Source of the DNA: Haemonchus contortus
Taxonomy: Eukaryota; Nematoda; Chromadorea; Rhabditida; Trichostrongylidae
Length of the DNA stretch: 64,000 nt
Assembly: GCA_000469685.2 (NCBI GenBank)
Contig: LS997564.1
Coordinates: forward strand, 16,722,435 to 16,786,434
Reading direction: 5' to 3'
Shown: positions 22,585 to 32,733 of the stretch, in pieces
Position numbering within the stretch: position 1 is the first letter of the stretch
Layout of the letters: each line of letters begins with the position of its first letter
Made by a program: the position numbers and the translations under genes
The notes under the pieces: model-generated
What the model was told of the DNA's origin: nothing
The model's input: the letters and a program-made list of their open reading frames with translations, nothing else
Databases searched by the model: none

Positions 22585-24165
22585 TCTTCGGTAAAAGAAA
22601 AACATGGTTATTTGATGAGGGCCATCATTTGAATGCCGTTTTTCCAGTCTCTCAAAATCTTCCAGCTACATGCAGTAGATCGAGGCAAGACTTATAGGAG
22701 TTTTTTGCTTCTGTCTTTCAGGCGTTGGGACCAGTCTCGCACAGATCGCTGGGACGGACCTTCGAGGCCTAATGCGTAACACAAGTTTAAATGGATTTTG
22801 CAGCGGGGTGACCGTAAGCATTTGTGATCACAAAAGCGCTGCACTATAAATTTCACGCATGGGCTCAGGGGAACAATGCACCAAAACTAGTTGTTATCGA
22901 AACATTTTAACACTTGTTTACACTTACGGCTATGATCATTACTTTTCTCTTGTTTAGTCTCGTCCATTCATCTATCTCCTTACCTTCTTCTCCCCGGTAT
23001 TAATACCGCGCCGTAGCAGGATCCTCAATTCTTGTCAGCCGTCTCTGCTTCTTTCTATCTGTGGGATCCTCTTCTATTGCTTTGGCTTTGACAGAGTCCG
23101 TTTTCGAACTGCGCTCTTGAGAAGCTTTTTATTACTGCAGACTACCAAGTCTCATATTATTTATTACACAGAAGAAGGGCACCAAAGCAGTTATGACTGC
23201 AGTAAGACACTGTATTGAGTAGATGAGTTCAGGATAGAGTTTTTTGACTTCTTAATTGGGCTGAGGTAGTTGTGGATAGTCTTGCTTTATGCTCCAGCTT
23301 CACTGTTCCTGAATAGTTTCTTGTTTCAGCAAGCTTTTCTGAGGCAAATCTGGAAATGTAATAATCTAGAAATTTCTTGTGTACACCCTTTCGACTTTAG
23401 TAATATCTATTTATGGACTCTTACTACACACAAATAAGAATTTTTGTAATGTGGTGAGCCGACTACATACAGTCTGCTATCAGGCACAAGAGCGACTGGT
23501 CTAGTACCTGTGCTTAACCTGCCTTTTCAATACTAGGAATTTGCTCATTATCATTCAGAATCGAAACAGGTTCAGCGTTTTCAGAACCAGCTTTGAACCA
23601 ATCGAGTCTTACTTGGTGCTAGCTTCACCCTGCCTCATGGTCGCTTACCTGAATGATATGTAACTTCTAATTCTTTGTGTTTGCCTGAATCTGTTCGGCT
23701 GGATGTTTCGGGTGACGGTCATTCAAGGGCTCTTTATCTTCCGTTCACTGTATGAAACGCGAGGGTTCCGCGGCGGTAATCGGACAGATCTTGCGTTTTA
23801 TTTGAAATCAGTTTGAAAGCACTGACTGTTATAGTGGAATTCAGCTAGGAGGCGTTGAAAGATGCCGAAGCTCCCCTCATCACTCCGTTTCTCATGTGGA
23901 GAAATAGACGAAGCTGTTCCCTTTGAACCACGCATAAAAACATCATAGAAAAATAAACTAATCGTTGATTTGATATGAAGTATAGAGTACGAGAAATGTA
24001 ATCAAGCCTTACAATGATGTCGTGTAAATTCTAGTTGATTCCCTTCCCATTCATCTTGGCTCCATATTCTTCTGCAAAATTACTTCAGTGTCTTCTATAT
24101 GATTCTTATAGAAAGATATGTCGAAACTATTAGGAAAGGAAATTCGCGTGTGTTGCACAATACAT
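22585..24165. other. Non-coding part of duplicated unit, copy 3
   Basis: This is the inverse of about 17395-18976. No gene was seen. It contains the uninterrupted counterpart of both copy-1 insertions. Confidence 0.65.
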
Positions 24166-24209
24166 GGACCGAATGCTATGTTCGAAAAGTCGAACATAGC
24201 ATTCGGTCC
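24166..24209. repeat. Perfect 20-bp hairpin created by an inverted insertion
   Basis: Positions 24166-24185 (GGACCGAATGCTATGTTCGA) are followed by a 4-nt loop (AAAG) and the exact reverse complement at 24190-24209. The left arm of the large repeat lacks the 30 bp at 24190-24219, so the hairpin arose after the arms separated. Confidence 0.9.
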
Positions 24210-24360
24210 TTATCATAAGTCGAACATCCTTTGTGCATGGCTTGAGCGAAAGAGAATAAGGGATTGATGTTGTTTGCACATATCGCAGAAATCGAATACA
24301 TCATGAAAATGAGCCTGCCGATTTGAGGTCAGTGGTCAACGGTCACTGTATAATTTATAT

Positions 24361-25330
24361 CTCCTGCCGTACAGTTGATCGAGCGGGCGCTAGTCACGTC
24401 TCCAGTCGTCCCTTTCGCGAACCAGAGTAGTAGATTAGATCCTAATCATTCAGGGCAAATGGGGTAGAGCAGACCTTATGTTCAGAGCTTCCGTGAACAA
24501 GTCTGGCCAACGCGCTGACTGCCGCCCTCATGTTCGTTTGACCTCCCGAGGGATCGAGTCAGTAACGGCCGTGGTCCTGCGGTCTACACTACACTCACTA
24601 CAGCGCATGACGTGTCCGACGCACCTGATTTTCAATTTTCTGGAGTAATCATCGGCATCCCTGATCTTCGTTCGTTGACATGGCTCGGAACTTCGTATTC
24701 TCTTCTGCCCCTGCGTATAAAAAACTTTCTAGCATCTTACTTTCGACAGCGCCTTTAATGACGCTCACTGTTGTCTTATAGTGCTCTTGTAGAGTCTAAG
24801 ACTCTGAGACGTATGTCGAAGCAGGAAGGACCGCCGTGTCGGAAACATAAGTGAATACACATACATACATACACATAGCCAGAACATTCAGAGATTTCCG
24901 TTCCGCTTAGCGTAGGTCTACCAATCCGTTTTTCATAAACACCGTCTTCGTTAAGTCCAGTCTAAAGAAGATCTTTCCCTCAGCACTATCAAACTTGGCC
25001 AGCATTCGTTCTGCCTGCTAGATGCTCGGTGTTATAAGCACAATGTCGTCTTCAAAGCGGAGATGATGTGAGTATAGGTCATCGAGAGTGGCACGGAAAG
25101 TTTAGGCGAAATGATATCATCTTGTCGAACCCCTCTCTTTACGTTGATGATAACATCCTTATAGAATGGCGATATTAGGTTGTGATGTTGTTGTAGAGCT
25201 CACGAAGCGTCCTTATATAATGGGTAGGACCACTCTGATTGCGCATGGCTTCAATTACCGCTTGTGTCTCAACGGTATCGAACGCTTACTTCAAATCAAT
25301 GAACGTGAAGACATAACGACTTTTTGTATC
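24361..25330 (-). pseudogene. Decayed RTE retrotransposon relic (copy 3)
   Basis: On the minus strand this reads from RT motif A (near 25300, counterpart of 62785 in the intact element) through the FADD region (near 25040-25060) to the C-terminal segment (near 24390). It has stops and frameshifts throughout, and a short insertion of a CATA repeat near 24855-24880. It occupies the same place relative to the CAP gene as the relics in copies 1 and 2. Confidence 0.8.
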
Positions 25331-25364
25331 ACTTTGCCCTGAAGTGAGGGTGACTCACTGAACC

Positions 25365-25460
25365 AGTATGGCTCGCGACAGGGACGAATAGAGACGTTAC
25401 AGGCGATCGCTTGGTGAGATAGATGATCAAAGGGACAACGGGTGATACGAGTGATAATTT
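25365..25460 (+). pseudogene. Fragment of RTE 3' end, plus strand
   Basis: About 95 bp match 63815-63925 of the intact RTE: the ...CTCGCGACAGGGACGAAT segment, then the GGTGATACGAGTGATA-like tail. It abuts the oppositely oriented relic ending at 25330, so two RTE pieces meet here in opposite orientation at the edge of the duplication. Confidence 0.75.
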
Positions 25461-26039
25461 ATGCTAGCCTAGCCTCAAACAGAGTGGTAGGGGTTATGGG
25501 CTAGAAGATGTCATAGCCGGGACAAAATTGGTCCTCTTGCAGTTTGACTTTGCTCATCGTGTCAGATACCTTAGCTGATCAAACTTTTCATGATGAGCAG
25601 CTCTGACCGACCAACGCAACCGCAACGAGCTTTTTGTTAATTGGCGACTGCAATGCCACAAATTTGAAAAGTAAAGTAGTGATGAAGCAATACTGGTATG
25701 GGTTTTTCCAGAAATTCTAACTAAATAGTCGTTCATGATTTCTGCAAATTTTAGTATCCTCGGGCTCATTGCAAATAATAAAAACGCTCTCGAAGGGGTA
25801 TATGCTTCGATTACATCGAGACTAGTCGTCAGTTACTTCTAGCCGATATCTTCTCGGATAGCCCCTGCTTTCTCAAGCTGAACAAGTATCACGTCTGCTT
25901 ACGATGAAGAGCAATTTTCGCAGATCTTCATTTCACCTTCATAACTTCCCTCTTTATCGGCCCTCGTTCGTTTATTCATTGCTATCAAGACTTACCAGCC
26001 ACATAAGCAGAGGGGTGCAATGGCAAGTAGCGCCCTATC
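25461..26039. other. Intergenic, nothing recognised
   Basis: This is the junction between the duplicated CAP region and the rest. I see only short frames without domains. Confidence 0.5.
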
Positions 26040-26630
26040 CCAAGTACACTCAAGGAATTGAATCCCTCAAAATTATACAAATCAAACCAAATAGGAATCA
26101 TTCACTCCTGCTTAATCATCACAAAATTGTAAACAACATATCACATTTTGCATGCAGAAGGACCACCTTTCGCTTTAATGCAAGCATCCAACCTCTTTCA
26201 GAAGTTTTCAAGAATATGAGCAATCGCTTTCATCCCCCGCTTCTACAAGAGAGCTTTTTTCAGAGGGTCCGAAGACCTGTGTTTGAAAGCAGATGCTTTT
26301 TGCTCCAGAATCGTCCACGCAGCAAAATCCAAAGGATTGAGATTGGGGAATTTGAAGGTCAAAACTGCTTCGCCCCAAAAACCCGGAAGCGTGGTTTCAC
26401 AACATTGCGTTCTTTTTCACAACATCTTCTTTGCGTTGTGGGCTGGTGCCCGATCCTGCGAAAGGTTTATCGCGTTCTTTTTCGCCCAAGAGATCACCGC
26501 ATCCTCCAACCCAGAAGCCCATAAGTTGTTTTTTTTGTTGCCTGTCACACTTCATGTGGGTCACCCTGTATGTGAACAGGCCTTCATTATTATTAAAGGG
26601 TCTTTTAATTGATACCAGGCTGGTCTAGGA
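26040..26630 (-). pseudogene. Tc1/mariner-superfamily transposase relic
   Basis: Read on the minus strand, several frames join into a recognisable transposase C-terminal half: a QDRAPAHNAKKM block (near 26430-26470, equivalent to the second catalytic Asp region), then FWG, then FPNLNPLDFAAWTILEQKA (near 26310-26370, equivalent to the PDLNPLD motif), then a KRLDACIKAKGG block near 26190. Stops and at least one frameshift separate these, so it is dead. The long plus-strand frame across the same DNA (25904-26524) is the antisense of this relic and not a gene. Confidence 0.78.
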
Positions 26631-26740
26631 GGATAAAAGGTTTGGCTCAAACGGTGGACTCCCCACTGAATCCATTGAATAGGGCCCCTACGCACTCAAA
26701 GACGCCACTACGAATCAGTGTGGAAAACGGGAGCACGGCT
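26596..26740. repeat. Possible 3' fragment of tRNA-derived SINE
   Basis: Parts resemble the body of the SINEs at 46810-47103 and 53168-53462: TTGATACCAGGCTGGTCTAG-like start, CATTGAATAGG and ACGCCACTACGA. The tRNA-like head is absent and the match is patchy. Confidence 0.4.
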
Positions 26741-27070
26741 CCAAAATGTGATCGTTCCCAACTTGATATGCAACCGATATATTTCTTTATCGTTAGTCTT
26801 TTTAATGTCTATTCCTTACACCTTATGTCTAACATCACTAATAATGATGGAGTGAATCTTGGGATGCAAAACCCTTGCAGGCATGATTAATGAATAATAT
26901 TTATTAAGCTGACAAAGTCGGCATTTCGACTGAATCATTCGTTGGATCCTGCTCCAGAATGAGAGAACCAGTAGCAAATATTCAAAAATTATAGCATGAG
27001 ATCATAAAATATCAGGAATTATAGCATGATTCACAAGCTCCTTTGCTGTCATATTTCTAATTGCTATTAA

Positions 27071-30000
27071 TTACAATGGAATCCAATGTGCAAGAAAAGA
27101 ACCATAAGCTGGACTCAGGTCGTTTACACTACCCGACGGTGAATTGCTGCCGCTGTCAGCACTGATGTTATCTGCTTGACTCCATCGCCGTCCAGCATCC
27201 TTCTTGAGGCGTTTTTCCTTTGCACGTCTATTTTGAAACCACACCTGAAACCACAGAGTTGGTTTCACCCAATTCAACATGTCATTGCAGTAATGAGTTA
27301 TGTAGATAAGGAGTACTGGCTTAGGGATGCTTCAGTATGAGTGGGAAATTGATATTGACTGCACGAAAGACCGTCTACGAGGCCGTCGACAGAATGGAGT
27401 AGAAAAGCTGTGAGTTCCCGTCTAGACATACCAGCAAGCTGCTCTACAGCAAGATCCTACTGGTTTTTTTCGCTCGTAAGTTAGAAACCTATCTCGCACT
27501 GTTCTAGTAGATTCCCCCATCCGCAAACCCACCGTATTCGCAGTAGGATGTCGTGGAAGAAAGCCAAGCTACAAACAGGAAACCACAGAATGTACCTAGC
27601 TTTGCGTATCAGTGAAAATTTTGAGCCAAAATCGCTAAGCACCATCTCTTTTATGTGCCTCATGGGCAGAGGTAGCGTAAACTGTTAGTGATTATTCAAA
27701 ATGATAACGACCGAAAGATGAACGATGTGGACCAGTTGGACGAGTTGTCCGAGTCGTAAGATGTGTAACACGAGCTGCGCAGATGTGGCAATTATAACAG
27801 CTTATGAGCAGCAGCGGTAATGGAGATGCAACGGACATGCCATCGGGCTGCTTTCCATTTGGCCACGAACAGAAGTCATATAAACTGTATCCTACCGTAT
27901 CCAAAGTATTATCACTATTTAAGAATCAAAAAGTAACTTGAAAAACGATTCGGATATAGGACAATACTTTGAGCAGTTCAGATTTATTCAATTAAGTCGA
28001 AAAGTTAAGAAATGAAGTTTCTCAGTGTCCAGTTGAAGTTGATTTGAAGTAAAGGATAGTCTTGCATAAATTTTACCTGAACAACTCTCATATCTAAACC
28101 AGTTTCAGCTGCAAGTTGCTCCCTCACGTGGCGGGGCGGCTTACTGCTTGCTGTGTACGCCTTAAAAAATTTAGTATACTTATACATGCTTATTTACATC
28201 TAAATAATGGCTTTCAAGAGCAATTTCTATATTATGTATGTTTATTTTCACTAATATTGATATAAATGAGCTCGAAGATTTGTCTAAAAAAAGAAGATAT
28301 CGGTTCTATATTCGAATGCCTTAAAGTTATCGGTTGAAAGTAAAATTACAAAAAGACAAAGGAGTGGGGATCAAACTTGAAAACGGTTAAAGCGAAATTC
28401 TGAATGAAAAAAATCAATAAAGGAAAAAAGCACCAATAGAATGAAAAAATGAGCGTTTTGGAAAATACCGAAAGTCTCAGATGACAGGTGGGAACTTAGT
28501 CTTTGAATGAGGCTCAGAGTCAATATTTTTCCATTACCGAAGAATAGGATTTTTATCAGGTTGGCAGGAAAGTTCAGCGACAAAAAGAAAGTCATTTTGG
28601 GTTCAATTCTAGAATTTTCCAATTCAATCAAATTTCAGAAGTATATTCACTGAAGCGATCAACAGCCCTCATTCTTATCTGGATGAATCACTGGTGCTTC
28701 TTACGCAAAAGTCTGGAGGCTGTAACTTCAAGAAATCATTGACTGCATTTCTTACGCAACTTCTTCCAACAAATGGATGCTTAAGGAGGCGGAGCACATG
28801 GTAATCAGGATGGGGCAACGTTCATGAGTATGAATGATGAACAACCTGGAACCGAGCAAGTCGGTGAACTACTGATGGGTGCTTGAAGGGAAATTCCAAC
28901 GCGCGTTGTCGTTCTGTAGATACCTGAGTTATGATTTCGACGTCTTTCTCGAATCTCGTGAACTCAATGCTGTGATTCATAGGGGTATGCGACAGTTGGC
29001 TTCATATCTGGTCTGCGTGCTGTAACTCATAGCAATGAGTCCCTTCATGCCCGTCAAAACTATCAAACGGTGGCTTGCGTTAGTTCGGAAGGTACTCTCC
29101 AGTGAAACGTTCCAACCGATTGTTGACCGTTGATCGGTTAACAGCGCTTACAGTGATTAGGTTGCTAATAATTTCAGCCCTACACCTGCATTTTCCCTTG
29201 ACGTGCCTAGAAGAAAGTGAAGGTACGAATGTGGTGTTGCCCAATCATTGATGGTATATTGCGACAGCCCAAGTGCAGGCTCTTGTTTACGCATGTTTTG
29301 GTTCCGCGGCAAATTTTCCAGAAGTTTATCACCCTTGCTGTCAGCTCACATTGTTTATGCTCATTCTTGAATCTCGGAAATTTTTTTGAAGTCTTTCCTG
29401 CCAACGTAGCATACAGGCGCAATACAACGCAAAATACATAAATAGACAGCAGTTTGCTAGACATTACCTGTTTGAGGGTATCAAGACTCTGTGCAGAAAT
29501 CGTTGTTCGGGGCCGCTTACAGCTTACATCCGTTTCGGTGTCGGGAGCTAAAAAGAAAAGAGTGAGTATTCAAAAAGTATAAATGTTCAGTAGCGCTCAA
29601 AAGTCTTCGGTGAAATGCTTTGACGCTTTTTCGTTCATAACTTCTTTCTTAGTAGACCAAATAGCGCGTAATTTGGATATGTTTAACTAGAGCATATTTC
29701 GCCCAACACAACACTATTTGACTGCGAAGCTGCAATATTCACAGATAGAGCAAGGGATGTGTTGCGGCAGCAGATTTTGCGTGGAGTAAAGTTGTTGGCG
29801 TCTGCACTTATTCGCACCTTATGTGCGTTTTTCTCATCTATTGTGTTCGGCGTTACCGCTCGTACACTTTAGACATGACAAAAAGGAAAGAGATTCTAGA
29901 AGGACCATCATCTCTATTTTCAGTCGATATTGAGTTCATGCTCTTTGGAATATCTGGAACATGATCAGATTGCAGGTTAATAGTGGTAAATATTCACAAT

Positions 30001-32733
30001 ACACCCACGCTCCAAATATAGAAATTTCGCAAGATTAGATCCAGTAGGAAAGGAGTTACGACTGAAAAGTATGACTGGAGAAGCATTTCACCGAAGACTT
30101 TTGAGCGCTACTGTAAGTTAGAAGAATGATCTAGTATTCTGAATTTAGGGCAGTTTGGCTCTGCTCTTGCTTTCATTCAATACTTTGTCACAGTTATAAA
30201 AGGACATAAAGTATCTTACAGGACCCGCGATTGAAAGTAGGGTAAATACGTAAACCAACACAGGAAGCGACCTGCTCCCCCTCCTGATCACCTAGAAAGT
30301 TCAGCTTTATTTTAAAAACATTACACGATTGCTTTATTGTTGACAGGACCTGGTTCATTCACCAACCATTTGTACTACGTGATATGTTTGTTTTACTCTT
30401 GCTTGTCTGTGTTTTCGCTGTCAACGGTATCCGCTAAACTTCCACTTATTTCTACCCCTCTTGCTCAGAACATGCCTCGTTCAGGCTATCGCAGACAGGA
30501 CCTGACCCGAAAAAAAACTTGCTTCGATCGGTGTAACACCCCTTTAGGCGCCAAAGACATTTTGTGCGTTGGGCATGTGTTGAGAGTTCTAGAGCTCAAT
30601 CCGTGTTCAGCGGGTGACTCCATCCTTCGGACGAATTTGCTGTGATTTCCTATCCCAGGCACAAAATTCGAGAAAAATCCTGTATGAGCTTTGAAAAGCA
30701 GGGATGTAGGGGGTAGTAGTGCTCCTAGCCTCCCCAAGTTGAGGGGTAGTAATCATAAGCTGTCTGTCAGGAAGTTGTATACAACAATGGCGAGCATGTT
30801 TGGCCGCACAAAATTTGAACCCTTTTGACCTGAATTCAATCTCGGGCTGATACCCGCCTGGGTGTTCAACAATGAACGTGACAGTGTTCTATTTGGTATT
30901 ACACTGAGAGGGAAAATGATAAGGAAGGGAATGAAAGTGTCCATGCATATGTGTCTTCAACCCGTCGTATGACAATGGGAATCATCAATCAGAAATGTAA
31001 AAATTTCATTTCGCCTTCCTTATTAAATATTACCAGTTGAAGAAAACAATGCTTTCACAGAGCTCATTACAAATGACTTACGCTTATTTCTCGCAAGCTC
31101 GTAATCATTCTTGCAGACGAGTCGACCATCATCCGGGACAAGGTAGAATTCTTCACCAGTCTTCAGTTCCCTTTCACATACAACACATCGGAAGCATTCA
31201 ACATGGTAGATATGACCTGTATTAGAACAACGGGGTAGGTATAACCTTCTAAGCAACAATTCCAAAGTAGTAGGGGTCAAAGGCGAACCTGAAGCTTTCC
31301 GAACTGCAGAGTTCGGAGCAATACCGTCACCACATCGAGTACATTTCGTTCCGAATCGTCTGAAAATTCTGAAACTTAACAAAAAACCTTCCAGTACTGC
31401 TGGAATTGGATGGTTTTACTTCGTCGCATGCACAAGAGATCAGCAACCATTGCGTATATATGGAAATAACTACTAGCTTGAGCAAACTGATAAGCCGTAC
31501 TTGTAGAAGTGATCCTTGCAGAAAAGGGAGTTTTCCTTCATGAAGCACGTTGAAGTGAGCGTTTCATGACAAACGTAACACCTCAAGCAATTGGTGTGAT
31601 ACGATCTGAAATCTTCATTATGATGGTATGGAGGTGATGGAAGAACGGGACCAAACTCTACCGTAATCCCAATGGTGTTTCAAAAAACAGCCTGTCATGG
31701 AATGTCGTAAAACAGCAAAACCTTGGTTGTGACATGGTGGTAGCAAGCAATAATGGGGGATTACGGTAAGAATTTGCATTTGTACTGAATTTCATTTTTG
31801 CAGCAAAATCTTCCAACAAATCATACAATAACATCAAAGGTATCGTATTAAAATCTGGGCCCGATAGAAAACTAGAGGAATATAAAGCAAGAAAAAAGAA
31901 AAGAGGAAAAACGAAATGAATAAAAAATAATAAGTGGTAGTTACCAATAATTTTTGGAATATGCTGAAGACTGATAAATAATTCGAGCGGATATCTCCGG
32001 AAAATTGCTATTGATCAGATTTCAGAAATGCTAACGTTTCTTTCATGAAACTTTTTACAACTAGCCGACCCATAACTACTGTCTTTTTTTCGCAAATTCT
32101 TTTCCGACAGGAACTGACTTCCTGCAACTTCTTTCTGCGATTTCATCATTTTGCGTGTTAGTCGAAGGAATGTATCACAAATCGTGTCATACCAGTCAAT
32201 TTATACCCCATTCATTCGAGAAGGTCAGGAGAATAGCTCAATTTTCAGCGAGCTTTTCGGCAGGAAAAAACAATCAGCAAAATTCAGTCCGGAAGGTGAT
32301 TTAAACATCATAATTGGTCAGTGGGGCACACTGAAAAAGAAAAAAACACAACTTCGAGGTTCCAACTACCAAGCTCTTTCTGGTGCCATAGAAGAAGACA
32401 AAAGCCCGCCTACGGATTGATCATGGTGGATCATACCGCCATCCTACATCGTTCACGGAAATATAGAAGAATATGGAAATAATGGATGGATTTTTCACAA
32501 ACACTAATATTCGTGTGTTAATATTTTCTTTCGAATTCCTCGAATAATTTTTGAAAAAAGAACAGGCTATTTTTCCAGTGATTCTTATCAACCAGAAACA
32601 GGACAGATATTGAAATTTAGGGGTTTTTCATTGTTTCGCTACACAAATAGTACTTACCGCTCTAAAACCAGGTTGACGAACCTCTCTCGTATGGGAATGT
32701 CACATCGGGAGCAGACACACAGCACGCAGCTCT
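27071..32733 (-). CDS. ceh-14: LIM-homeodomain transcription factor, ceh-14/Lhx3-4 type (5' end missing)
   Basis: Seven exons join in frame: 32658-32733, 31501-31605, 31289-31359, 31082-31216, 29468-29547, 28077-28160 and 27071-27244 (stop at 27071-27073). The first two exons encode LIM domain 1 ([12 protein letters not shown], then [12 protein letters not shown] and CKDH) and the next two LIM domain 2 ([27 protein letters not shown]), with all zinc ligands visible. Exons 5-7 encode the homeodomain: [26 protein letters not shown], and [20 protein letters not shown], which is the Lhx3/4-class recognition helix and its basic extension. The protein is a nuclear DNA-binding regulator of neuron identity in nematodes. 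The first visible exon begins in phase 1, so one or more 5' exons with the start codon lie upstream of 32733; I could not find them. The C-terminus after the homeodomain is short and Ser/Asn-rich. Introns hold a mariner relic and a MITE. Confidence 0.9.
28610..29060 (-). pseudogene. Mariner transposase relic in a ceh-14 intron
   Basis: On the minus strand the segment [18 protein letters not shown] followed by [15 protein letters not shown] matches the mariner C-terminal region that begins at the last catalytic Asp. Upstream sequence is degenerate. The same element is found inside the RTE relic at 13770-14250. It lies between the two homeodomain exons. Confidence 0.75.
29588..30113. mobile_element. 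Tc1/mariner-type MITE family A, intact copy
   Basis: This 526-bp element has perfect terminal inverted repeats of 33 bp: it starts CAGTAGCGCTCAAAAGTCTT and ends with its reverse complement. The right flank is TA; the left flank is TT, probably a mutated TA target duplication. It has no coding capacity. It lies in the intron between LIM domain 2 and the homeodomain of ceh-14. Confidence 0.9.
30114..31081. other. Rest of ceh-14 intron 4
   Basis: No exon or element was recognised. Open frames at 30337-30645 (plus) and 30486-30737 (minus) overlap each other and carry no domain. Confidence 0.45.

Larger units (their letters stand above)
21074..24360. repeat. Right arm of large inverted repeat
   Basis: This is the reverse complement of 17234-20487, with one extra 30-bp segment at 24190-24219. 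It contains the plus-strand CAP gene. It lacks the family A MITE and the CR1-like element that lie just outside the left arm, showing an uninterrupted site near 24352. Confidence 0.93.

Noticed and set aside
25904..26524. 206-codon plus-strand open frame
   Set aside because: It is antisense to a Tc1/mariner transposase relic whose motifs are readable on the minus strand; no domain is found in the plus frame.
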